The notes beneath the pieces were generated by a model, which was given only the letters and a program-made list of their open reading frames with translations, was not told where the DNA came from and searched no databases. From positions 1 through 26,499 of the forward strand of contig JBJEPU010000202.1 in the NCBI GenBank assembly GCA_051881395.1: a stretch of DNA of 26,499 bases, in the 5' to 3' direction. This DNA comes from Fimenecus sp051881395. GTDB lineage: Bacteria; Bacillota; Clostridia; Oscillospirales; Acutalibacteraceae. Positions 13,577-20,820 of the stretch are shown here, one piece after another. A program made the translations under genes and the position numbers. The number at the start of each line of letters is the position of its first letter. Position 1 is the first letter of the stretch.

Positions 13577-14692
13577 ATGGAGTTGAATTTTGCCGCACCG
13601 TGTTTGTTCGGTTTGGAAAGTTTGGTCGCCGACGAATTACGACAAATGGGCGCCGAATCTGTCACCGCCGACAACGGCAGGGTGTTTTTTGCGGGTGATG
13701 AAGCCTTGCTTGCCCGCGCCAACATCTGCTCGCGCTTTGCCGAACGCATTCTTGTGGTGCTCGGCAGTTTCGAGGCGCATACCTTTGAAGACCTGTTTCA
13801 GGGCGTGAAAAATCTGCCGCTGGAAAATTGGATTGGCGTGCAGGATGAGTTCCCCGTGAAAGGGTACAGCTTAAAATCCGATTTGTTCAGCGTGCGCGAC
13901 TGCCAGGCGATTATCAAAAAAGCCGCCGTGGAACGCTTAAAAGGCGTATATGGCGTAGAATGGTTCCCGGAAACCGGCACACGGTATCGGCTGGATTTTT
14001 CCATTCTCAAAAATCAGGTGCATATATTTCTCGATACCACGGGCGTGCCGCTTTATAAACGCGGCTACCGTACCGCCGCGAATGACGCGCCGATGCGCGA
14101 AACCTTAGCCGCGGCGCTGTGCGCACTCTCGCACCTGCGTCCGTACCATACGCTGTACGACCCGATGTGCGGGTCGGGCACAATTTTAATTGAGGGCGCC
14201 ATGCTCGCGCAGAATATCGCCCCGGGGCTTAAACGTCCGTTTGCGGCGGAGCGCTTTTTGCAAATTCCGCGGGAAATTTGGGCGGCGGAACGCGAAAAAG
14301 CAGAGGCGGCGGTTATAGAAGCCCCCGATTTTATCGCTTACGGGGCGGATACCGACCGTGTGGCGCTCAAAACCGCACGCGAAAATGCCCTGCGGGCAGG
14401 TGTGTCCGACAAAATTGTGCTCGAATACGGCGATGTGCGCAAGTTTCAGCCCAAGACCGAGCGCGGCACGCTGGTGACCAATCCCCCGTACGGCGAACGG
14501 CTGGCGGATACCAAATACGCCGCCGAGCTTATCCGCGAAATGGGCAGGGTGTTTGCAAGACGGCATGGGTTCAGTTACAGCATTATCAGTCCCGAAGCGG
14601 AATTTGAGGACTTGTTCGGGCGCAAAGCCGACAAGCGCCGAAAACTCTATAACGGTATGATCAAATGCCAGCTTTATATGTATTTTAAATAA
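13577..14692 (+). CDS. THUMP-domain rRNA guanine-N2 methyltransferase (RlmL-like)
   Basis: This 371-aa cytoplasmic enzyme has an N-terminal ferredoxin-like plus THUMP region (about residues 1-155), which binds RNA, and a Rossmann methyltransferase domain. Motif I is D195-PMCGSGT and motif IV is T301-NPPYGERL. The NPPY motif is that of N2-guanine or N6-adenine methylation; the family (YpsC of Bacillus, the first half of E. coli RlmL) methylates 23S rRNA G2445. Between residues 225 and 255 lies the family's usual helix (PFAAERFLQIPREIW). It is followed 28 nt later by the lipid kinase, probably in one transcript. No RlmK half is fused. Confidence 0.92.
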   Translation: MELNFAAPCLFGLESLVADELRQMGAESVTADNGRVFFAGDEALLARANICSRFAERILVVLGSFEAHTFEDLFQGVKNLPLENWIGVQDEFPVKGYSLKSDLFSVRDCQAIIKKAAVERLKGVYGVEWFPETGTRYRLDFSILKNQVHIFLDTTGVPLYKRGYRTAANDAPMRETLAAALCALSHLRPYHTLYDPMCGSGTILIEGAMLAQNIAPGLKRPFAAERFLQIPREIWAAEREKAEAAVIEAPDFIAYGADTDRVALKTARENALRAGVSDKIVLEYGDVRKFQPKTERGTLVTNPPYGERLADTKYAAELIREMGRVFARRHGFSYSIISPEAEFEDLFGRKADKRRKLYNGMIKCQLYMYFK

Positions 14693-14720
14693 AGAATTTC
14701 TGTATGGGAAGTGAACGGAA

Positions 14721-15680
14721 ATGAGACATATTTTTATCGTCAATCCTGCGGCAGGCAAGGGCAGTGCGGCAAAACGGATTATCCCCGAAATTGAAGCGTA
14801 TTTTGAAAAGCACCAAGACCTCTCGTGGGAGATTTATCAAACCACCGCCCCCGGAGACGGCAAAGACTACGCCGAAAGCATTGCCAAAACCGGTGAGCCG
14901 GTGCGGTTTTACGCCTGCGGCGGTGACGGCACGCTCTATGAAGTGGTGAACGGCGCTTATAAATACCCGAATGCGGCGGTGGGGATTATCCCCTTGGGCT
15001 CGGGCAACGATTTTGCGCGCGTGTTCGGCGGCAGTGACAAGATGTTTGATATCGGCGCGCAGGTAAACGGCGAAACCGTAGCGTTCGATTTGATTGACGC
15101 GGGCGGTCATGTTGCCATTAACCAATGCTCGATGGGGCTCGACGCCGAGGTGTGCGCCAAGCAGGCGTATTTTAAGAAACTGCCGGGCGTCGGCGGCGAG
15201 TTTGCCTATACCTTATCGCTGTTTTATTGCCTTTTCCGCCGTTTAAAAAGCGAATTTAAAATTGTGGTGGACGACAAAGAAACCTACGAGGGCACGATGC
15301 TGTTTTCGCTGTGCGCGAACGGCAGATGGTACGGCGGCGGGTATAAAGGTGCGCCGAAAGCCGTGCCGAACGACGGGCTGTTGGATTTCGTGATGGTGCG
15401 CAAAACCGTCGGCCGCTTAAAACTTGTCGGTTTGGTTGGGCAATACAAGCGCGGCGAGCATCTCGGCTGGGATTTCACCACCTTTGTGCGCGGCAAAAAA
15501 ATGCAGATTTTCAGCAAAAAGCCCGCCGCGGTCAATGTAGACGGCGAGTGCGAATATGTAACGGAAAGTACATTTCAAATTTTGGAGGGCGCGTTGCAAG
15601 TCATTATGCCTGATAAGGCGGCATATCTGCAAACCGTCGGTAGCGATACCGACGAAAAAGAGCCGGCTTTGTTAAAATGA
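14721..15680 (+). CDS. Diacylglycerol-kinase-family lipid kinase
   Basis: The 319-aa protein has the DAGK catalytic signature. IVNPAAGKG at residues 6-14 and G67-G-D-G-T71 form the nucleotide-binding loops, and IIPLGSGNDFARVFG follows, as in YegS, DgkB and sphingosine kinases. A C-terminal beta-rich domain (~130-300) ends with a VNVDGE motif near residue 275, also typical. It likely phosphorylates a membrane lipid or related alcohol at the cytoplasmic face. No transmembrane helix is seen. ATG 14721 follows GGGAAGTGAACGGAA. It may recycle diacylglycerol released from lipoteichoic acid synthesis (DgkB role), but the exact lipid is not readable. Confidence 0.9.
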   Translation: MRHIFIVNPAAGKGSAAKRIIPEIEAYFEKHQDLSWEIYQTTAPGDGKDYAESIAKTGEPVRFYACGGDGTLYEVVNGAYKYPNAAVGIIPLGSGNDFARVFGGSDKMFDIGAQVNGETVAFDLIDAGGHVAINQCSMGLDAEVCAKQAYFKKLPGVGGEFAYTLSLFYCLFRRLKSEFKIVVDDKETYEGTMLFSLCANGRWYGGGYKGAPKAVPNDGLLDFVMVRKTVGRLKLVGLVGQYKRGEHLGWDFTTFVRGKKMQIFSKKPAAVNVDGECEYVTESTFQILEGALQVIMPDKAAYLQTVGSDTDEKEPALLK

Positions 15681-15715
15681 TGTAAAATCGGTGCAAAATT
15701 TGTGTAAATCGTGCA

Positions 15716-15744
15716 TTGCACTTTTACATAGTAAAGCGTATAAT
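15716..15744 (+). promoter_or_regulatory. Sigma-A promoter of the second GPH symporter operon
   Basis: The -35 TTGCAC (15716-15721), a 17-bp spacer and a perfect TATAAT (15739-15744) lie 36 nt past the lipid kinase stop. Transcription would start near 15751, just before a strong hairpin. Confidence 0.78.
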
Positions 15745-15758
15745 AATTGTAATCTGAT

Positions 15759-15800
15759 AGAAAAGAGTGTCGGGGCGGCACTCTTTTCTGTTTCTATTTT
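15759..15800 (+). terminator. Leader hairpin, possible attenuator of the symporter operon
   Basis: An 11-bp perfect stem AGAAAAGAGTG / CACTCTTTTCT (15759-15769, 15779-15789) with a 9-nt G-rich loop is followed by GTTTCTATTTT. It lies between the promoter and the ATG at 15838, so it is transcribed as leader RNA. The stem plus T-rich run resembles an intrinsic terminator; it may also stop read-through from the lipid kinase gene. I see no clear antiterminator. Confidence 0.55.
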
Positions 15801-15837
15801 GCCGAATGCAAACGGATTCGGGGAACGGAGAGATTGT

Positions 15838-17307
15838 ATGAAAAAATATATGAAAAAGTCCGAGATTTGGACTTTCGGCATCGGGCTGTTCGGTGTCGCC
15901 TTAATGACGGGCTGGATGCCCGACTACACCGCAACCTTCTTTGCGGATTTCGCCTTTAAAGGCAGGGGGTTTGACTCCACCACCATGGGCAATGTCATTT
16001 CCACCGTGTTTTTGGTGGCGGGCTTTATCGGGGCGATTTGCGAATTGGTTATCGGCTATTTGGTCGATAATACCCGCACCAAGTTCGGCAAAGTGAAACC
16101 GTGGGTAGGCTTCGGCGTGGTGCCGTTGGCGCTGATTTCTATGCTGGTATTTGTTGCGCCGAATACCAACAGCCAAACCGTCGCCATCATTTGGATGTTC
16201 GTGATTTATTCTCTGTATACCGCATTCAGTTGTGCGGTGGAAAGCCCCGCCAACTGCTTCGGCTCGCTGTGCTCGCCGAATCCCGAGGAGCGTTCCAGCG
16301 CCATTTCCATTGCGTCCTTCCTGCGCTCGGTCGGGCAGTCGGGCGGTATGGTGGTTGTGCTCGTTGTGGGGCTGATTATGAAAGCCGTTATGGGCGAGCA
16401 ACAATATAAAAACGCCGAGGGGCAGGGCTTGGATTTGGTCATTTCCACGGCAGTTTGCGCGCTCGGTCTTGTGCTGTTTGTGATGATTTTCTTTGCAAAC
16501 AACAAAGAAAATGTGCCCTTCACCCAAGAGAAGGTCAGCTTGAAAGACGCCGTGAAAGTGGTGTTTACCAATAAAAATTTGCTGATGGTATCGTTAACCA
16601 AGCTTGCGGGCTTCGGGCGCGGCGTATACGGCACGGTTTCTTTATACATAGCGATTTATTTGCTCGGCTCAAAGGATTTGAAGCTGGCGTTGCTGTTGCC
16701 GATGGGTATCGGCACGGCGGTGGGCACGCTGCTTGTCAATTTGGTGCTCAAAAAATTCAACACAAAGCAAACCTTTATTTTATTCTGTGTGTACGGTGCT
16801 TCCGCGCTCGGGATTTTGTTCTTGGTGTCGCGCGGCATCGGCTTTAACGACGGCTTAATTATCCCGTTCTTAATTCTCAATTTCTTCTGCGGGTTGCAGC
16901 ACGGCAACACCAACGTGACGCCGAACATTATGATTGCCGACTGCGTGGACGAAATCGAATACAAAACCGGCAAACGCCAAGACGGTCTTGCGTATGCGGG
17001 GTACGGTCTGTTCTCCAAAATCGCCGCCGCGTTTACAAAGGGCTTGGGCCCGTGGCTTCTCTACACATGGTCGGGCTATATGGTTTCTACCGACGCGAAT
17101 GTGGCGTACGCCGCGCAGACGGACGGAACGCTCAACAAAATGTTGATGATTTATACCATTATTCCTGCGGTGTTTGTCATTTTGCAGGGCGTACCGATTT
17201 TATTCTATGATATGGTCGGCGAAAAGAAAGAAATGATTACCAAAGCGCTCGCCGAACGCCGCGCAGAGGCACAACTGACCGCCGCTGACGGCGCGGAACA
17301 AGCGTAA
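15838..17307 (+). CDS. GPH-family sugar:cation symporter (MFS), second copy
   Basis: This 489-aa membrane protein with about twelve helices belongs to the same family as the 6224-7765 symporter, though the two are clearly diverged. The family signature is I72-GYLVDNTRTKFGKVKPW (D77 and the loop), and a second MelB-like motif, DCVDEIEYKTGKRQDGLAY, follows near residue 370. ATG 15838 is used because GGAG is about 7 nt upstream and the hydrophobic region begins soon after; the longer in-frame start would overlap the promoter and hairpin. The cargo is unknown. It is followed 14 nt later by a membrane-anchored exoprotein gene, an unusual partner. Confidence 0.92.
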   Translation: MKKYMKKSEIWTFGIGLFGVALMTGWMPDYTATFFADFAFKGRGFDSTTMGNVISTVFLVAGFIGAICELVIGYLVDNTRTKFGKVKPWVGFGVVPLALISMLVFVAPNTNSQTVAIIWMFVIYSLYTAFSCAVESPANCFGSLCSPNPEERSSAISIASFLRSVGQSGGMVVVLVVGLIMKAVMGEQQYKNAEGQGLDLVISTAVCALGLVLFVMIFFANNKENVPFTQEKVSLKDAVKVVFTNKNLLMVSLTKLAGFGRGVYGTVSLYIAIYLLGSKDLKLALLLPMGIGTAVGTLLVNLVLKKFNTKQTFILFCVYGASALGILFLVSRGIGFNDGLIIPFLILNFFCGLQHGNTNVTPNIMIADCVDEIEYKTGKRQDGLAYAGYGLFSKIAAAFTKGLGPWLLYTWSGYMVSTDANVAYAAQTDGTLNKMLMIYTIIPAVFVILQGVPILFYDMVGEKKEMITKALAERRAEAQLTAADGAEQA

Positions 17308-17321
17308 AGGGGGCGACAAGA

Positions 17322-18239
17322 ATGGCAAAAAAAGAAAAAACCTTTCCGGTGAAGCTGTATGCGTTGGTCGCTTTTTTGGCGGTTGCCGCTTTGCTCGCCG
17401 TCATTGTTACTGTGACCTTTCAAACCAAATATACCGGCTACCACCCCGAAGAGGTCGCGCGCGTGTACGCCGACACGGTGGTGCAGTCGGGCGACGGCTA
17501 CAATGCCTATAAAAATGCATTGCCGAGCGTCAACAACAAATACGGCGATTTCATTCGCGAGCAGTATATGTATCCGGTGATTTACCGCGAGGCAGGCTAC
17601 AAGCCGGGCGACAAAACCGACGATTTGAAGGGCTTTAACGATAAGTCCTATATGGGCGAAAAAAGCAAAACCGATGACGGCTCTTTGCAAGGGAAGGTCA
17701 TTGATACGATGTATGCCTACTATGTCGAGCTTGTCGGAAACGGCTGGGACGATTACGACACGATTTTCACAAAATACTTCGAGAAACTCGTCGAAGTGCG
17801 CAAAGAAGTGTTCGGCGATGACTATATGACCGACGAAATTATGTTCGCGGCGCTCGAAGGCAATGTCAAAACCTACGGCAAATCCTTAACGGGTACCGAG
17901 GATGTGTTTGACGAAAACTCGGGCGAGCAGTTGGAGTTTAAGTCTATCGGCGCCTATCAAACCGCTTACGGCGAGGACTATAAGTTTACAACCGTTGTGC
18001 TGTCGGAAAACGAAATTGCACTCGACGCTTACAAGGCGGGGCTCAATGCCGACCAACTTGCGGTGTACGGCATTGCGGCGGACGAAATCACCGCTGTGAA
18101 ATCGTTTACCGTCGGCGTGCAGACCGAGGACGGCGTAACCGTGACACAAGCGACCGTGGTGGTTGTCAAAATCGGCAGCACCTGGTATGTGGACAATACC
18201 GCAACCGATACCGCGCCACTGTATAACTTTTATAAATAA
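17322..18239 (+). CDS. Membrane-anchored extracellular protein, unrecognised
   Basis: I do not recognise this 305-aa protein. It has a short basic N-terminus (MAKKEKTFPVK), one hydrophobic helix at about residues 12-33, and then a 270-residue hydrophilic domain likely outside the cell. There is no lipobox. The first part of the outer domain is helical and Tyr/Asp-rich (YNAYKNALPSVNNKYGDFI, DTMYAYYVELVGNGWDDYD); the C-terminal ~100 residues look like a beta-sandwich (TTVVLSENEIAL, VTQATVVVVKIGSTWYVDN), resembling NTF2-like or similar repeats of exported Firmicutes proteins. GGGGG precedes ATG 17322. It is in one operon with the symporter and is closed by a terminator. Confidence 0.82.
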   Translation: MAKKEKTFPVKLYALVAFLAVAALLAVIVTVTFQTKYTGYHPEEVARVYADTVVQSGDGYNAYKNALPSVNNKYGDFIREQYMYPVIYREAGYKPGDKTDDLKGFNDKSYMGEKSKTDDGSLQGKVIDTMYAYYVELVGNGWDDYDTIFTKYFEKLVEVRKEVFGDDYMTDEIMFAALEGNVKTYGKSLTGTEDVFDENSGEQLEFKSIGAYQTAYGEDYKFTTVVLSENEIALDAYKAGLNADQLAVYGIAADEITAVKSFTVGVQTEDGVTVTQATVVVVKIGSTWYVDNTATDTAPLYNFYK

Positions 18240-18244
18240 TTCGC

Positions 18245-18286
18245 AGAAAGACGCGGACGGTTTTTGCCTGTTCCGCGTCTTTCTTT
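18245..18286 (+). terminator. Intrinsic terminator after the exoprotein gene
   Basis: AGAAAGACGCGGA (18245-18257) pairs with TCCGCGTCTTTCT (18272-18284) over a 14-nt loop, followed by TT and a short AT run. The 13-bp stem is perfect; the T-tract is short. Confidence 0.78.
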
Positions 18287-18311
18287 ACAGAATAACAAAA
18301 GGGTTGATTTT

Positions 18312-19181
18312 ATGAAATTCAAAAATATGGCAGTCTGCGACCTGCGCGGTTACAATTCTGTAGAGGCGGCAAGCGAAATTGAAGCGATTTCCGGCGTGGC
18401 GCTGGTGATTTTGCCGAAGGAGGCCGACGCGCAAACCCGTGCGGCATTTGCGAAGGTCGAAATGCAAAATGTGGCTTCCACAATCTATTGTGACGCGGAC
18501 GCAAAAATCAATATTTACAACGGTAAGTTGACTTTGAGCGACGCGAATGTGTCTGACGGTGAAAATGTGTATGTGATTAACGGGAAGGCGTGCATTTTGC
18601 CGATTTCGCCGCAAAAGAAAGTTTCTTTGATTGTCAACGGCAAGGCAGTGTATGACAAAAACAGCGAAAACATCGAATTGCTGACGGTGAACGGCAAAGC
18701 GGTGCCGCTGGATTTGCAAGACGCGGAATGTTTGGAGAATGACGCGTTTTTACCTGTGGAAAAATTTACAGGTGACGGCGAAAATAAGTATTATGCCGCT
18801 GGCCTTGCGGTTGTGGCGGCAGTCCCCAAAACCGCGCACGGAAAAGTCCTGTCGGAACACATTTGCGCCGACCTGAGCGTGCGGGAAAGCGGCGTGCAGT
18901 TGGAGGCGGAAACCGTCACCTATGCGCCGGTCGGCGAAGAGGTTTTGATAAAAGCGGATTTGCCGGATTTTTATTTGACACAATCCCTTTTAGAAAGTTT
19001 AACAGGTAATTTGATTTTAAAGGACATCGGCACGGTGCGCATAGACAAAAAGGTTACGCCCGAGCTGTTGCGGAGAAAGGTACTGTTGCTATGCGACATC
19101 GGTACGGTGCGTGCCACAAAAACCACCTTTGACACCGTACAGCTTTTGTGCCAGGATGTCGGTAGTATTACACGAAAATGA
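18312..19181 (+). CDS. Repeat-containing protein of unknown function upstream of an ECF sigma factor
   Basis: This 289-aa protein has no family I recognise. It has no signal peptide or transmembrane helix. It is built of short hydrophobic strands with imperfect repeats: NGKA occurs three times in the middle (YVINGKACILP, IVNGKAVYD, TVNGKAVPL), and the C-terminus has a DIGTVR-type motif at residues 238-243 and 262-267, and a decayed QDVGSI near 281-286, about 20-24 residues apart. That spacing suggests stacked beta-turns, as in a right-handed beta-helix or bactofilin-like protein. ATG 18312 has AAAGGG upstream. Its stop overlaps the sigma-factor start in ATGA, so it should be co-expressed. Confidence 0.8.
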   Translation: MKFKNMAVCDLRGYNSVEAASEIEAISGVALVILPKEADAQTRAAFAKVEMQNVASTIYCDADAKINIYNGKLTLSDANVSDGENVYVINGKACILPISPQKKVSLIVNGKAVYDKNSENIELLTVNGKAVPLDLQDAECLENDAFLPVEKFTGDGENKYYAAGLAVVAAVPKTAHGKVLSEHICADLSVRESGVQLEAETVTYAPVGEEVLIKADLPDFYLTQSLLESLTGNLILKDIGTVRIDKKVTPELLRRKVLLLCDIGTVRATKTTFDTVQLLCQDVGSITRK

Positions 19182-19684
19182 GTACGAGTGAAACAGAAAA
19201 AGAAACGCAGTTTGACGCGGTTTACAACGAATTGTTCGACGATGTGTACGCGTATTTTCATGTGTGCTTCGGCGAACAGGCCGCGGAGGATTTGGCACAG
19301 GAAGCCTTTTTGCGCGTGTGGAGAGCCGTGGACGGCGGTAAAATTCCCGACAACTGGCGCGCGTGGGTGTTTCGTTGTGCGGTCAATTTAAAAAACGACT
19401 TTTTGCGGCGAAAATATGCCGAAAGCGGCGTGCAAAGCTTTGAAACGGCGGTGCTCCCCGCGAGTGCCCCGCCCGACGAGGGCGAAACGCTGGCGGTCAA
19501 AGGTGCGCTGTCAAGCCTTGCTTGCGCAGACCGCGAAGTGCTGACTTTAAAAAGTATGGGCTTTACAAGCGACGAAATCGGTGAACTGTTGTCCATAAGC
19601 GGTTCGGCGGTGCGCACGCGCTTACAAAAAGCCAAACAGAATTTTCAAAACGCATTGGAAACGGAGGGCGTCAAACGTGGATAA
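19178..19684 (+). CDS. ECF-type RNA polymerase sigma factor
   Basis: This 168-aa protein has the two ECF domains. Sigma-2 (~residues 10-75) has the core-binding and -10 recognition segment, AAEDLAQEAFLRVWRAV, and NWRAWVFRCAVNL; sigma-4 (~108-160) has REVLTLKSMGFTSDEIGELL and SGSAVRTRLQKAKQNF, an HTH that reads the -35. A linker rich in Ala/Pro separates them. ATG 19178 lies within the stop of the preceding gene, and the C-terminus overlaps the next GTG start by 8 nt. No classical anti-sigma factor with a transmembrane helix follows; partner proteins here are the repeat protein upstream and a 67-aa protein downstream. The regulon is unknown. Confidence 0.93.
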   Translation: MSTSETEKETQFDAVYNELFDDVYAYFHVCFGEQAAEDLAQEAFLRVWRAVDGGKIPDNWRAWVFRCAVNLKNDFLRRKYAESGVQSFETAVLPASAPPDEGETLAVKGALSSLACADREVLTLKSMGFTSDEIGELLSISGSAVRTRLQKAKQNFQNALETEGVKRG

Positions 19685-19880
19685 AATCGAGGCATTGTTA
19701 CAACAGGCTGTGCACGCCTTTTCACCGTCTGCGGCCGTACGCGAACGGGTGAAATTCCGTATTTGCCCGCAACAGTTCAGCGGTGTTTCGGTGGTGTTTG
19801 TGCACAAAGACGGCGCAAAAATCATGGAAGCCGTATTTAAGCGGTATGAAAAACTGATGAATAAAATTGATAAGTCATAA
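19677..19880 (+). CDS. 67-aa protein coupled to the ECF sigma factor
   Basis: A GTG start at 19677 overlaps the sigma-factor stop by 8 nt, with GGAGGG 7 nt upstream. The product is mostly helical: an N-terminal amphipathic helix (KIEALLQQAVHAFSPSAAVRERVKF), a short beta segment (GVSVVFVHKDGA) and a charged C-terminal helix. There is no transmembrane helix. Its position where anti-sigma genes usually sit suggests a cytoplasmic modulator or a shortened anti-sigma factor, but no motif proves it. The terminator follows within 14 nt, so it ends the operon. Confidence 0.65.
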   Translation: MDKIEALLQQAVHAFSPSAAVRERVKFRICPQQFSGVSVVFVHKDGAKIMEAVFKRYEKLMNKIDKS

Positions 19881-19893
19881 GTCAAGGGTGTTT

Positions 19894-19926
19894 CGGGCAG
19901 ACAACAGCGTCTGCCCGATTTTTTTA
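19894..19926 (+). terminator. Intrinsic terminator of the sigma-factor operon
   Basis: CGGGCAGAC (19894-19902) pairs perfectly with GTCTGCCCG (19909-19917) over AACAGC, followed by A and then seven T residues. Confidence 0.93.
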
Positions 19927-19956
19927 GTTTTCACGGTGCAAACCCGAAAAAATATG

Positions 19957-19985
19957 TTGTACTTGCACACAAGATATGGTATAAT
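19957..19985 (+). promoter_or_regulatory. Extended -10 sigma-A promoter of the rlmB operon
   Basis: The -35 TTGTAC (19957-19962), a 17-bp spacer and TATAAT (19980-19985) preceded by TGG (extended -10). The ~65-nt leader holds a hairpin with arms TTGTATT (20006-20012) and AATACAA (20031-20037). Confidence 0.78.
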
Positions 19986-20055
19986 CTTATAATAACTATA
20001 CCTATTTGTATTTGCAGGCGTTTTTGCGGCAATACAAAGAACGGAGAAGCAAACT

Positions 20056-20817
20056 ATGCGGGAAGAACAGCAAAAGCAAGATTTAATTATCGGCAGAAAC
20101 GCCGTGGCGGAGGTTTTCAAATCCGACCGCACGGTGGATACGCTGTATCTTCTGCGCGGCGAGAAAAATCCGGCGCTTACGCGATTTGCCTCGCTTTGCC
20201 GCGAAGCGGGCGGCGTCGTGAAAGAAGTGGACCGCAAAAAATTAGACAGCCTTTGCGGCGGCGCCAATCATCAGGGCGTGGCGGCGTTTGTTGCGGCGCA
20301 CGCATATTCGAGCGTTGAAGAGATTTTGGCGTACGCGCGCGAAAAGGGCGAGCCGCCGTTTGTGGTGGTTTGTGACGAACTCGAAGACCCGCACAATTTA
20401 GGCGCGATTATCCGCACGGCGGAGGCGGCTGGCGCGCACGGGATTATCATTCCGAAACGCCGCAGTGTTTCTTTAAATTACACCGTCGGCAAAGCCTCGG
20501 CGGGGGCGCTCGAATATATGCGTGTGGCGCGCGTTGCCAATCTCTCCGCAACCTTGGAGGACTTGAAAAAAGCCGGGCTTTGGATTTACGGCGCGGATAT
20601 GGACGGGCAAGACTACCGTGAGACCGATTTCTCGGGTGCCTGCGCGCTGGTGGTCGGCTCAGAGGGCAACGGTATGGGGCGGCTTGTCCGTGAAAAATGC
20701 GATTTTATCGTCTCTTTGCCGATGCACGGTAAAATCAATTCTTTGAATGCTTCGGTTGCGGCGGGCATTTTGATGTATGAAATCGCAGGACAAAGAGAAA
20801 GCGGATTTGAGGTGTGA
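20056..20817 (+). CDS. rlmB: 23S rRNA 2'-O-ribose methyltransferase, TrmH/RlmB family
   Basis: The 253-aa protein has the SpoU layout: an N-terminal L30e-like RNA-binding domain (~10-90, with GRNAVAEVFKS and NHQGVAAFV) and a knotted SPOUT methyltransferase domain (~100-250). Its three motifs are intact: DPHNLGAIIRTAEAAG, ALVVGSEGNGM (G201-SEG) and LPMHGKINSLNASVAA (S229-LNAS). In E. coli RlmB methylates G2251. ATG 20056 follows an ACGGAG-type site. It opens an operon with the 1001-aa protein and mgtC, beginning the next gene 3 nt after its stop. Confidence 0.93.
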   Translation: MREEQQKQDLIIGRNAVAEVFKSDRTVDTLYLLRGEKNPALTRFASLCREAGGVVKEVDRKKLDSLCGGANHQGVAAFVAAHAYSSVEEILAYAREKGEPPFVVVCDELEDPHNLGAIIRTAEAAGAHGIIIPKRRSVSLNYTVGKASAGALEYMRVARVANLSATLEDLKKAGLWIYGADMDGQDYRETDFSGACALVVGSEGNGMGRLVREKCDFIVSLPMHGKINSLNASVAAGILMYEIAGQRESGFEV

Positions 20818-20820
20818 GCG

